A stretch of 64,000 bases of DNA from Enoplolaimus lenunculus. Its lineage: Eukaryota > Nematoda > Enoplea > Enoplida > Thoracostomopsidae. Shown piece after piece: positions 54,183 through 64,000 of this stretch. Under the pieces are notes generated by a model that was not told the origin of the DNA, searched no databases, and worked only from the letters and a program-made list of their open reading frames with translations. Numbering within the stretch: the stretch's first letter is position 1; every line of letters starts with the position of its first letter. Both the position numbers and the translations under genes were made by a program. The stretch lies in NCBI GenBank assembly GCA_030248215.1, contig JASANG010000691.1, positions 62,001-126,000 on the forward strand. The letters are read 5' to 3'.

Positions 54183-57112
54183 TCATTTTGTGACTCTAAG
54201 ATCGCGACCGTACACATCACACAGTTTGAAGAAACAACCTGAAATATTTATCATAACAGTCAATGGTTTAATGGTTTAGGGCCGGCGCAAGATCAAGGGC
54301 GGACCGTTTTTTCGCGGAACTGTATATAATAGAGTAAGTTTAAGCTTCGGACGATTTTTTTGCTTAGGCTTAAACTTACGAATTTGCTTATACTGCTGTT
54401 GCGGTACTGTTCTATACATTGGTCATTGTTTGATATATATGTCCATCACGGGCGTCCCCACGAGGAACATTGAAGGGCCGTGCCACCACCCCCACCCCCC
54501 AAATTTGGCTAATGCCTTCAAATTGACTCGGTTCAAAAGTAAACAATCTTGAGTTGTAATTTTAGGGGGTCTTGAAAATTATTCGGTTCCCCCAAACTTT
54601 ATTTTCTGCGGACGCCCCTGATGTCAATGTATAGACCAAGGTTGGGAATTAAACAAAATAACCAATGGAAAAAGTGGCGGAAATACGAAAAAAAGTATAT
54701 AAAAAATAAGCTTTTATTGAAATTATCAATCTTAGCAATCACGTTTTATGTAAAGATCAGGCGCGGATAGTTTCTTTGCGGGACTGCCATAGCGTAAGTT
54801 TAAGTATTAGCCTGATTTTTGCTTAGCCTTAGGTTTAGTTTTGGTATATATACAACCGTTTTTTCGCTTTAGACTTTGGCTTGAATTTAGACTTAGGAAT
54901 ATACTTTCACTACAGTTACGGCGCTGTTCTATACATTTGTTTGAGCATATATTGCACACTTCTGTGGCGCATCCCTATAAACTTATCATACGTCTTAAAA
55001 CGTTGATACTTATAGTAAATTAGTCGTGTTAATTTCTTAAAGTCATTATTGCACCAGACTTTAATCATCAACTAGTCGTCCAACTTTGCACAATGCGCAA
55101 ACGGTTTTTCCAGGAAATCTGTTTTCTTCTTGTCGATTCAATTTTTCCGAATTGAATCAAATTTCAAAGCAACTTACCAGCGTGTCGAGATCGTTTTATC
55201 ACCGGCATTCCACGGTGTGAATTATGATTGGAAGTAAATATTCTTCGAAATGCTTGATCGACAATTGGATTAACCTATAAAGTTAAATTAGGCTGTGACT
55301 TTAGGGGGATATATGATATGACGGATACAAAAAATTAAAATGAGGCATATAAAATGGAAAAATAACATAGCTGTTAAAACGCCGCTAAGATTTTGAGCGA
55401 TATCAGAATTTGTGACAATGCTGCAACAAATTTTGTTCGCTGCTATGCTTTTCAGTGAATATCGAGGCAGAATATATGATAGCAAAAAGCTAAAAATAGC
55501 ATTTAGACTCATCAAACACAATCTAAATAAAATGTTTTCCTGGAAGTTTTAGCTGACATAAAATTTGCCAATGATACTCATTCTGATGCCCAAATTAAAT
55601 ATGTACTTAAAATGAAATTTTAGTACGATAAGTACCAACGTTAATCATAATATTTACAGACGTGAAATTTTGAAAAAAATTCCTCCGGCAAAACCAGCGG
55701 AACGCCGAAAGTAATTTCCGTAGTGAACCGTGTTGAGAATATGGCGTACTCATGAATTGAGTATTATGATCAACCGGAACCGGTAAATACGCTTGTTGCG
55801 AAAGCTGAGACTTCCATGCGGAGACTGAAGCCTTTTTTCACTACACGACTTTTACCGCAGTTACAGGTGTGACGCATTAAATAGCGCCGCAAGCGACATG
55901 CTTTGAGGTGTTGTAACGCCGGAGACTTGTATAAATCGCACAGAATTGAAAGCTTGGGCCATGGGCCAACGTAAAAATAGGGGCAAAACAGTAGTATAAG
56001 CATATTCCTAAACCAAAGCCTAAACCTAAGCACAAACGTAAGAATGAGCTTTATATGCCTAAGCCTAAGCCTAAACGTTAAGCCATGCAAACAAGATTAG
56101 TCTCAAGCTTAGGCTTTGCTCTCGTTTCGCCACTGATGTGTTACATGATCCAAAATTTGTAAGTTATTGACCTTACCAGTGTGACACTGAAATATTCACG
56201 CCCGTGTATTGTAGAATCACAACAGAACTTTCCAAGGACGCTCATCCCGAGTATATTTTTCTAATCATAGCTACCGGTCCGAAGTACAGGCGTAAATCGG
56301 TTATGGGCAACTTTGTACCGCAGGTCTGTGTCCCTTTCGTATATAAGGTTGCATATTTTTTTACAAGTCTTTCAGTTCTGGCCCGTTGCAAGCTTATTTT
56401 ATTTAAGAGAAACTGAAAATATTTATATTAGACATATAAGTGGTTTCTGTTGACTTTGCAAGCGAGTTTAAAACTTTTCAAGAAAGGTGAAAATTTCTGT
56501 CAAGTAGGGTGAGCCCTCCTGGTCCCCCTTTGGCTAGGAGCCGACTCTTCTGCTGCACAATTTTTTCATTTGCAATATATATAATGCTAGAGGGTATATT
56601 TTGAAATTGTGATAGAAAAAACGCCCATGTATAGAACAGGGCTGGATCGGTTTCCGGAGGGGCTATAATAAAGTCAGTTTAAGCTTTAGACTAATTATTT
56701 TTGCTTAGGCTTAGGCTTTAGGCTTAGGCTTAGGCTTAGGAATAGGCTCACCCATACGCTTAGGCTTAAGCTTAGGCTTAGGCTTAAGCTTAGTCTTAGG
56801 CTTAGGCTTAGGAATAGGCTCACCCATACGCTTAGGCTTAAGCTTAGGCTTAAGCTTAGGCTTAGGCTTAGGCTTAGGAATAGGCTTATACTACTGTTTC
56901 GGCCCTGTTCTATAAATGGCCCGAAAAAACGGTGTTATACGTACCTGAGCGGCAGTCGCTAACAAATCGATATTTGGACGATTGCTAAACACGACCGGAT
57001 CGAGAACTGCAACAGAAGTGGCGTTCGATGTCAGGAAGAACAGAAAACAAAAAACAATGATTGCTTCTGATCCCCTGCGGCATTCAAATGATGTCATGGT
57101 GGCCCAGTTCAA
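54183..57112 (-). CDS. Small secreted precursor with C-terminal CFFKLC ring peptide (3 exons)
   Basis: Exons 57112-56945, 55274-55178 and 54238-54183, phases 0 and 1, give 106 residues ending in TGA; AATAAA follows. Donors are GTACGT and GTAAGT. The start gives a signal peptide: basic segment CRRGSE, hydrophobic IIVFCFLFFL, likely cut near residue 33. An in-frame Met at residue 6 is an alternative start. The propeptide has RR and KRSR basic sites. After KRSR come HAG and CFFKLC, then DVYGRDLRVTK to the end. CFFKLC has the six-residue ring of oxytocin/vasopressin (tunicate Ci-VP begins CFFRDC) and the Phe-aromatic-Lys core of somatostatin and urotensin II (CFWKYC). The Gly-Arg after DVY could give an amidated CFFKLCDVY. 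No neurophysin was seen. Position at the precursor's C terminus is more like urotensin II. A repeat (55975-56130) lies in intron 1. Function is inferred only. Confidence 0.65.
54285..54435 (+). repeat. CTTAGG-type element in the peptide gene intron 2
   Basis: GGGCGGACCGTTTTTTCGC, AGAGTAAGTTTAAGCTTC and TTATACTGCTGTTGCGG, ending GTTCTATACATTGG. Confidence 0.65.
54755..54960 (+). repeat. CTTAGG-type element in the peptide gene intron 2, second copy
   Basis: AGGCGCGGATAGTTTCTTTG, CTTAGCCTTAGGTTTAG, GACTTAGGAATATAC and GCGCTGTTCTATACATTTG. Confidence 0.6.
55975..56132 (-). repeat. CTTAGG-type element in the peptide gene intron 1
   Basis: GGGGCAAAACAGTAGTATAA, CCTAAGCCTAAGCCTAAACG and AAGCTTAGGCTTTGCTCTCG in reverse orientation. 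Confidence 0.65.
56625..56925 (+). mobile_element. CTTAGG-type element with expanded internal array
   Basis: This is the clearest copy: it starts GTATAGAACAGGGCTGG and ends CGGCCCTGTTCTATAAA, so the ends are inverted. The middle is expanded to three rounds of a unit made of several GCTTAG repeats plus GGAATAGGCTCACCCATAC. It ends about 20 bp from the donor of the peptide gene's first exon. Confidence 0.75.
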
Positions 57113-57211
57113 GCTTTACTCAAATACAGCTGCTTTATATTTTTAAAGTAGTTTTTAGCTTAAACCACTGAAATGTGTTTAACACAAGGACTCATTTGGA
57201 TAAACGACTAT

Positions 57212-57629
57212 TACAGCGACCCGAATAGGGACGAGGTGCTGGTACTTATTTTGCCTCTCCAGTAAATAACCCCTGTTAATCCGTTACACGCTGTTATTGG
57301 TTTTTAATTCGCCAAATATTATTTGGGCCCAAACACCCTTAGTTTATATTCTTTATTTCGGGTGCAATTGACTTGCTGTTGATTGCCATGCCAGGTACTT
57401 TTTTTCTGGATTTATTAAAATTTATGTGGGTTGTCTGAGTGTCTGTTACATATTTTAGCAGCAGTATGTGCCATTATTCTGCTTAAATCTCTTTTATAGA
57501 CTCTAATTAAGACTTACGGTCCCTATCAACTAACTAACAAACTCTAATTAGGGATACGCAGTCCTATTGAACGGGACTCGAAATGGGACTTCCGTATTGT
57601 TTACGTTCCTCATATCCGAGGCAGTTCAG
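57212..57629 (+). mobile_element. TA-inserting MITE, diverged copy
   Basis: The left end TACAGCGACCCGAATAG and right end CATATCCGAGGCAGTTCAG are eroded versions of the family ends. Interior words such as TTATTTTGCCTCTCCAG and GGGATACGCAGTCCTATTG confirm it. It lies just upstream of the peptide gene. Confidence 0.6.
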
Positions 57630-57772
57630 TATTGCATACACGATCCGCGTTCTTTTTACAGATCTAGCGTTAGCTTAAACCTTTTCCTAAGTTTAAGCCT
57701 AAATTTTTTAGCATACCAAAAAATAAAGTATTTAAATTTGACTTTTCGGAGGGACAGTGTTGCAGATATTAC

Positions 57773-58040
57773 TTAACCCCTTCTAACATTGAGATGCCCA
57801 TAGGCAACTCAGCGCAGTGTATATACGTTAAGTAATATATATCGCACAGTGTTTAACAATTGCAACACGTATGCATAGTACTAAATCACCACAAGACGTG
57901 AGAGCCCCGTCGGGCTCGAGCGTCAAGCTTCTATACCTGAGTGGTGATGGTATACGCTTCCCACTCGACTCACTGGAGTTCGAATCCCAGCATAAAAGTA
58001 GGTCTCAGGGGAAATACAAAATATTCATGTGATGGGTTAA
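57773..58040 (+). mobile_element. TTAA-ended element carrying a tRNA-like segment, copy 1
   Basis: TTAACCCCTTCTAACATTGA at the left and TTCATGTGATGGGTTAA at the right are inverted. Inside, 57932-57993 is tRNA-like: CCTGAGTGG in the A-box place, GAGTTCGAATCCC as B box. It also contains a GCCCCGTCGGGC hairpin. Confidence 0.65.
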
Positions 58041-58979
58041 GTTTGCGTTTAATTATGTAAAGCAGGATTGCTCAAGATCAGTGAGTATTTGCGGGTAAAC
58101 GCAGTACGAGTAAGGAAATTTTGACGTGAGTATATCCGTGTGTGTCGAATTTCAAAGCACAAGTAACAATTTGTGATTTTTATCAACTTACAATTTTTGC
58201 AACAATAGACAAACAAAATAAGGTCTGATTATATATTGGCAAAGTGTTAATACACTGTTTTCGTTATCGAATGGTGGTTTGTTTTGCCATAGGTTTCAGT
58301 GGACACAAAAGGACTTCCGATGACTCCGGCACAAAATCGATTTCCGTCTCCGGTAGAATCTTTGCTCGAGTTTTGGCAACTTTATTAGGGACATTTCTTT
58401 ATAAAAATTTTGTCGTTCAGCAGGTTGTTTGTAACTTATGAGTAGCTTTTGCGGTTTCAATGGATATTTGTAATAAAAACAAGCTCAAGGTCTATTACTT
58501 TTGTCAACGCAACATTTGGACATTACTCAACTACGTAATCGATATTTGTCGTAAACCAATCTGCTGTTTTTTGCATCAATAGCAGTTTGGCCTGGGTAAA
58601 ACAGTTATCGAACTTATAGACCAAACAGATTTGACTATTTGGACAGACGCAATACCGATAGCAGCCAGGGTTGTTCTCACATCTTTGTTGTATTGCGACA
58701 TCTCACAAACGCTATTTGGCCTAGGCGAATCTGCTATTTGCTTCGAATAGCAGGATGAGCTGTTGCCAATAATGATAGGTTCCGTGTAAATCAATCGTGG
58801 ACGTATATATTCCCCCGGGTAAAAAAGTCGTCAAAATTTTCTCGAGTATTTAAAGCGCGAGCCGGCTAAAGAAATCTTTACACACTTTACGTCTCAGACT
58901 TCAAGCTAGCGTAATTCACACACCACCTCTAGCACAGCGGATACCCGAGTCAATGATTTAATTCATTGTTCGTTCGAAG

Positions 58980-59070
58980 TTTACAAAATGCATGAATCTA
59001 TGCATGAACCTAAACCTAAGCCTAAGTCTAAGCCAAAGGAGGGGTCTATGAAGTAGTTTGGGACCTGTTC
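58980..59070 (-). repeat. CTTAGG-type fragment
   Basis: ACCTAAACCTAAGCCTAAGT followed by GGGACCTGTTCTATAATA. The parts are rearranged relative to other copies. Confidence 0.4.
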
Positions 59071-59737
59071 TATAATAAAGGGAAATTGTTCTATTTAGTT
59101 AGATATCAATGCTCTAATTGAAATGCAGCGTTTTTTGGCATAGAACACCGCGTCGTATAAATCTGAAAACGGTCTGTACCAAATAAATTTGCTAATGAGC
59201 CTAAAAACACTATATTGAGAAGCAATCAATGTAAACTTCTTATACAGGTCAAAAATATCTTACATCCAGCTTACAAGGGGATGTAACCAGAATTTCTGGT
59301 CAGTACAAAGGATAACCTGACAAAAACCAAAAATTTGATATCAGATTTACAAGGTAATTTTAATACATTTGAAAACTGTTGTTTTGTTTCTTCATAAGTT
59401 TGGCAATATATCAGCTCTATATCTCTCCCATTGTGCACGGTTTGTTTAGAATCAATTCACGATATAACCATGAAATTAGGTTTGGCCTAAAATAATGCTG
59501 AGAATGGAAAATAAAAATTCACACACATTTTAACCTACAATTCAACTATCGACAGTCTAGACTGTGTTTGGTAGCAGAATATGTTGAAGACAAACAGATA
59601 AATATATGATCATTGCAGCTATTTTGGTACCATCGACGTTCTTAGAAATTATTCAAGTAAATGTTCGTTGAAAACCTTTTGCTGTCTGTCTATTAATCTA
59701 AAGATTACGTTTTGGAAGATTGTGTAATTGACCAATG

Positions 59738-59885
59738 TAAACAACAGGGGCGGAGCAGTATTATAAGCATGTGCCTAAGTCTAAGCCTAAGTCTAAGGCA
59801 AGCAAAAAATAGTGTAAAGCTTAACCTTACTGTTTTCTAGTCCCACAGAAAAACGTTCCTCCCCTGATCTTTACATGGGCCGTTT
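59738..59885 (-). repeat. CTTAGG-type dispersed element
   Basis: GTAAACAACAGGGGCGGAGC, CTAAGTCTAAGCCTAAGTC, CTGTTTTCTAGTCCCACAG and CCCCTGATCTTTACATGGGC. Confidence 0.65.
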
Positions 59886-60314
59886 AATGTATAGGGACAA
59901 TCTGCATCGTTATCTATAGCTTAACTAAACTTGAATATTACTTTAACTAAAACTTAAATGGCTGGACGGACTAACTAAACTTGAATTGTAAGTTTAACAT
60001 TTAGACTAACATATTTTTAAGTTTATTTACTTTTAAGTATTAAAGAGTGCATCCCAGAAATAATGTGTATCTCAGAATTCATTAAGTTTACCTTAAACTA
60101 AAAATGTGTTAGATGTTAAATGACACTAAGTGTGAACCTACCTGTTAGTTTAGTTAATCTAGAAAGGTGGTTTGATGTTGCTGGTGTAGTTTGAGCTGAA
60201 ATCAAATTAGTTTAAGCTTTTAGAAAGTACCTGAGCCGAAGATCGATTTTCTGCCGAGAATCAAAGGCATACCTCCTGATGCGCCCTGATATGTGCATAT
60301 ACCTTATGCTAAAT

Positions 60315-60500
60315 CTAACCCCTTCTCACATTGAGCACTAAATCACCACAAGACGTGAGAGCCCCTTCAGGCTCGAGCGACAAGCTCCTATAGCTGAGTG
60401 GTGATGGTATACGCCTCCCACTCCAGTCACTGGAGTTCGAATCCTAGCATAAATGTAGGTCTCAGGGGAAATAGGAAATATTCATGTGAGAAAGGGTTAA
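60315..60500 (+). mobile_element. TTAA-ended element carrying a tRNA-like segment, copy 2
   Basis: CTAACCCCTTCTCACATTGA at the left and TTCATGTGAGAAAGGGTTAA at the right. The tRNA-like part at 60388-60451 has TAGCTGAGTGG (A box) and GAGTTCGAATCC (B box). It is shorter at the left than copy 1. Confidence 0.7.
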
Positions 60501-60596
60501 ATGCAAAACCTTTGAAACAAAAACGGGCCAAGATACAAACTCTATTAAACTCCCGTCTGGTGTTTAGAACTGATCCAAGACATTTCAGTTCATGAA

Positions 60597-60854
60597 CACT
60601 GTAAATTCCAGTGAGTCGATTTTAATTTATAATGAGTTGAATCGCTGAGTATGAGTTAGGATTTTCAATACTCGGAGTTTTAAAAGTTTAGTGTAACACT
60701 CATATTCAGTTCATTTGAGCCGGGATTTAGGTTCAGCTTGAAGCAATAATCAATTCAATGCAGAATTAGTTTAATGTTTACTGATATTAACTCAGAAAAA
60801 AGTATTAATTCGTCAGCTGAGTTATAAATAATCAACTCATTAGAATCTACAGTG
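60597..60854. mobile_element. CACTGTAAATTC MITE, copy 2
   Basis: CACTGTAAATTCCAGTGAG at the left and TAGAATCTACAGTG at the right are inverted ends. AACTCAG-type words are frequent inside, as in 37994-38236. TA does not flank it clearly. Confidence 0.6.
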
Positions 60855-61089
60855 AAACTTGGACCTGTATACCATGCCTGTGCTACGCACGGACAAATAG
60901 AAATAAGCAGGTAAAGCACACTGCATAGCACAGGTTCCTAATTAGCTCGCATTGGATTCAACGTTGATTATAAAATCAAGACATAAATAATTATGGAAAT
61001 AATATGCAGTTAGGATACAAGAACGCAGTAACATAATTATAATATGTATATATGCTAGTTTTCTTGATAGAGACGTGGAAAAATTATTA

Positions 61090-61155
61090 GTGCCCGTATT
61101 CTCAAATGTGTGTTGTACCATCTATCGACCGGTGATTGAAATCTGATTTTAAATA
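61090..61155. repeat. GTTGGTGATAGG MITE end
   Basis: GCCCGTATTCTCAAATGTGT followed by CATCTATCGACCGGTGATTG is the outer end of this family. Confidence 0.4.
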
Positions 61156-61629
61156 AGCATGCTAACGGGAGCTAAAGAGCATCGAACCGTGAGGGAATAG
61201 GGGGCCGCCCACCAAAGCTAAATATTTTTTGTCGTGTAGAACGCACAGATTTTTTTAAATAATTGTTCACGAATATGCTTTATACTAAAGTTACTCGCCT
61301 TGTGTAACAATGACCAACATTTTTTTACAAGGGTGTTAAATTCATAAATCTTCACTCATATCCCGTTTAGATCCTTACAGGGATTCACCTCTCAGTAACA
61401 TCACAGCGATAGATAGGTTACAGACAGATCAGCGACTTTAAAAAGCAACGTGCCAAGCTACCCTTCAGTTTTATACTTATAAGCAATGCAACAGAACAGA
61501 TATCAGTCAACGGATGCATGAAATTTATTGCAAACTAAAGGTTAAATAAGCAATGCTCCTTATACTTGAATTAGTTTATCTATTCTTGTTCGTATCAAGC
61601 TGTAAGTAAATAGTTGCGCTATACTTTTG

Positions 61630-61975
61630 TTGACGTCCGGCGCCGTCCGTCTCCTGTACGGGGCCGTCACCGTGCAGTATCGTACGCAACACGTACGATA
61701 ACAGATGGCACGAACGGTGACAGACGGCGCCGTACGGGTGGCGCACGGTGACGGACGGTGACGGACGGGTGACGGACGGTGACGGACGGCGCCGTACGGG
61801 TGACGGACGGTGACGGACGGCGCCGTACGGGTGACGAACGGTGACGGACGGTGAGGACGGTGACGGACGGCGCCGTACGGGTGACGGACGGTGACGGACG
61901 ACGCCGTACGGGTGACGGACGGTGACTCACGGCGCCGTACGGGTGACGGACGGTGACGGACGGCGCCGGACGTCG
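61630..61975. repeat. GC-rich minisatellite, ~31-bp units with GGCGCC core
   Basis: A tandem array built from GGCGCCGTACGGGTGACG and GACGGTGACGGAC, with units of about 31 bp and some spacing variants. GGCGCC and GTAC are palindromic. The left flank has CAGTATCGTACG and ACGTACGATA, also seen near 9950-9990. It is a sharp GC island in AT-rich DNA. Confidence 0.85.
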
Positions 61976-62204
61976 AGTTTAGGGCAACTGTAAAACTTTT
62001 AAACAGTACACGAAAGATTTCCAGAGCTGTAATCTACTAAGTATAACGGAGGGCACACCCATATTGTTTGCCACCGGGGGTTTCAAAAAATTTCATTAGT
62101 TTTTGGGTGTCGATGATTTCGGCGGAAAGTTGTTGTGAACTCAAGAGCACTGAAAATGCATGTTTATGCGGCAAGATTCCGCTAGAAAGTTATAGACCAT
62201 TCCG

Positions 62205-62410
62205 GTCTATGTAAAAATCAGGGGCGGAACGTTTTTCAGCGGGCTGCAATAGATTAAGCTTAGGCTTTAGAGTAACTTTTTGCTTACTTGTACGGCTTAG
62301 GCGTAAGGCTTAGGTATAACCTCATTTTTACGTCCAGGCTGTGACTTTGGCTTACGCTTGGGCTTAGGAATATACTTATACTACCGTTACGACACTGTTC
62401 TGACCGACAA
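62205..62410 (+). repeat. CTTAGG-type dispersed element
   Basis: GGGGCGGAACGTTTTTCAGC, GGGCTGCAATAGATTAAGC, GGGCTTAGGAATATAC and CTACCGTTACGACACTGTTC. Confidence 0.7.
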
Positions 62411-63387
62411 TGCTAACCTCAACACTGAGAAAATCTAGATCACGTGTGAAACGTGAAATTAAGACATTTTTAAGAAAAAGTATCAAATGTTACAAATTTT
62501 GTACTGGAATTTGAAAAATATATTAGTCACCTTGAACCAATGAGATGGGGTGCTGCCGCACATACTATAAACACATGAACGCACAACAAAAGATTTACAA
62601 AATATGAAAATCTCACTACTAAAATTGCCGAAACCTTTAGCAAAAATTCTACCGGAAACGAAATTTAAATTTTTTTGCTATAATCATAGGCAGACGTCCA
62701 GTTGCGCCCTGAATCCTGATAATTGTGGTAAAACACAAACCATTATTGTATTATTATTATTATTATTATTATACAAGTAAAACAATGTAACACAGGTGTA
62801 GTATTGTTTGGCTACCTATTACATTCTAGCAGGCTAAAGAATCAAAAAACTTAACCCGCACTTTGAAAATCTTTTTACCCGCGGGAATACAGCACGACAA
62901 AAATGGCTTACCTGGCCTGCGTTTACCCACGGCTCGCGGGCAGCTCAAACAATGTCTCGATATTTAATACATCGCAATTTTATGTTCTGAGGTTCTGTAA
63001 ATCTCTGCTATACGTATATATGTTGTTTTAGCTGAACTGAGAAATAAATCCATTTAATTCGAAGAATATAAAACGTATATTCCTCGTTATCCATTACAAA
63101 AACGACAATGAAGTTTCATAACTTGAATATTACACGAGTGCTTTCTCCTGATTAGCTTCGTTATAAATATTTGAATAAATTTGCACAGTGGGCGGCAAGA
63201 AAATCGCCCTTTTCTGTTCAAATATGAAGCAGATTTGACCCATATGGATGCAGAAATGAATAAAAAATTAAACTCAGTCCAGCGGTATAACCAGGATTTC
63301 ATTTCGGAAGAGTATATAATTTCACATCATAGTTTCTTACGAGCGAGCGCATACAGATAGTAAGCAACTTTAGCCAATACGTATATA

Positions 63388-63490
63388 TGAGCCGTAACAG
63401 TAGTGTACGCATATTCCTAAGCCTATAAGGAAAAGCGTAAGGATACGCGTATACTTAAGCCTAAGTCTAAGGCTAAGCTAAATGGACCGA
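63388..63490 (-). repeat. CTTAGG-type element, partial
   Basis: GAGCCGTAACAGTAGTGTAC, CCTAAGCCTATAAGG and CCTAAGTCTAAGGC in reverse orientation; the other end is missing. Confidence 0.5.
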
Positions 63491-64000
63491 AACTTGGTAT
63501 GAACTCTACTCTAGGATCCAGTAAGTTATTATAATGTTTGTACAAACTGTCTTATTCTCTGCCAAAAAATTTTGGGGTAAATATATATACCGAACCCCTG
63601 GTGTCTACTTGGGACACAATCACCATGTGTTGGCACAGTGTTTTTACTGTTGCAATAGTTAATTTGGTTCCAACCATTTTTTGGTTTTACAATGACCAAG
63701 AAGTTTAAAATGCCGCAAATATTAAGCGTGGACCATCCCATTATATTTTATAAACCTGATATGAGTTCAGCATAAATCGAAAAAACTCAAATTGTTTAAC
63801 GAATTTTTGAAATTTGCAAAATTTGGTTTGCGCATTGCAATTCGAAGACATTACGAACTAACTTCAAATCCTTTTTCTGACCCATGTCCTAAATCAGCGA
63901 CGTGTAGGTGCCTGCGCCACTCGCAAATCTTATTTTAAACTAAAAACTAAACATAAAACTAAAACCAAATATTAAACCACACATTAACGGAGGCTATGGC

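Larger units (their letters stand above)
57113..64000. other. Gene-free stretch to the right edge
   Basis: No exon was recognised on either strand. The longest open frames fall in repeats (60398-60595 in a tRNA-like element, 61667-61930 in a minisatellite). A (TAT)n run lies at about 62737-62772. About 63500-64000 shows nothing. Confidence 0.55.

Noticed and set aside
55770-55940. Extra Cys-containing exon of the peptide gene
   Set aside because: The frame has a CNC motif, but no convincing splice pair, and it continues into a repeat. Exons 1 and 2 already join in phase without it.
56690-56890. Interstitial telomere (CTTAGG/TTAGGC-like runs)
   Set aside because: The runs are imperfect, are embedded in an element with its own inverted ends, recur at many sites in both orientations, and do not match the TTAGGG of deuterostomes.
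60388-60451. tRNA-Gly-like gene
   Set aside because: The tRNA-like part lacks a clear acceptor stem and lies inside a dispersed inverted-repeat element with other copies.
61667-61930. Arg/Pro/Ser/Val-rich repeat protein on the minus strand
   Set aside because: It is only the translation of the GC-rich minisatellite.

Overview
The window is animal nuclear DNA. It is AT-rich, its genes are split by many small to medium GT-AG introns, and it is crowded with short non-autonomous transposons. No cellular-type operons or bacterial signals were seen. Five protein genes can be built exon by exon, with splice phases that agree throughout. The gene set, small genome style, AT-rich base composition and dense inverted-repeat elements fit an invertebrate deuterostome, and an ascidian tunicate is my best guess. 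That species guess is inference.

Layout. (1) 80-3325, minus strand: part of a secreted modular gene with a Kunitz-like domain, a Thr-rich and Met/Glu/Lys-rich linker, a thyroglobulin type-1 domain and a lustrin-like Cys-rich domain. All complete exons are phase 1-1. (2) 3326-15185: no gene seen; filled with MITEs, a tRNA-derived SINE and a long AT microsatellite. (3) 15186-25435, minus strand: a complete 14-exon CARM1 (PRMT4) arginine methyltransferase gene, about 839 residues, with an unusually long low-complexity tail. (4) 27754-35789, plus strand: a complete 10-exon HNRNPK gene, 426 residues with three KH domains, divergent from CARM1 across about 2.3 kb. (5) 39989-47220, minus strand: a complete 6-exon MyoD-family (MRF) gene, about 761 residues, with a very large polyglutamine tract and the myogenic helix III. 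(6) 54183-57112, minus strand: a small 3-exon gene for a 106-residue secreted precursor. Its C-terminal part carries a Cys-Phe-Phe-Lys-Leu-Cys ring that resembles both the oxytocin/vasopressin ring and the somatostatin/urotensin II pharmacophore. (7) 57113-64000: no gene seen; repeats and a GC-rich minisatellite.

The genes are not an operon. CARM1 and MyoD-family proteins are known to work together in muscle gene activation, but their closeness here may be chance. The most interesting items are the ring-peptide precursor, the oversized MRF whose splice sites and introns are crowded by mobile elements, and several repeat families whose structure (nested insertions with an empty-site control, a tRNA-like segment inside a TTAA-ended element, Helitron/Helentron-like copies) can be read directly here.
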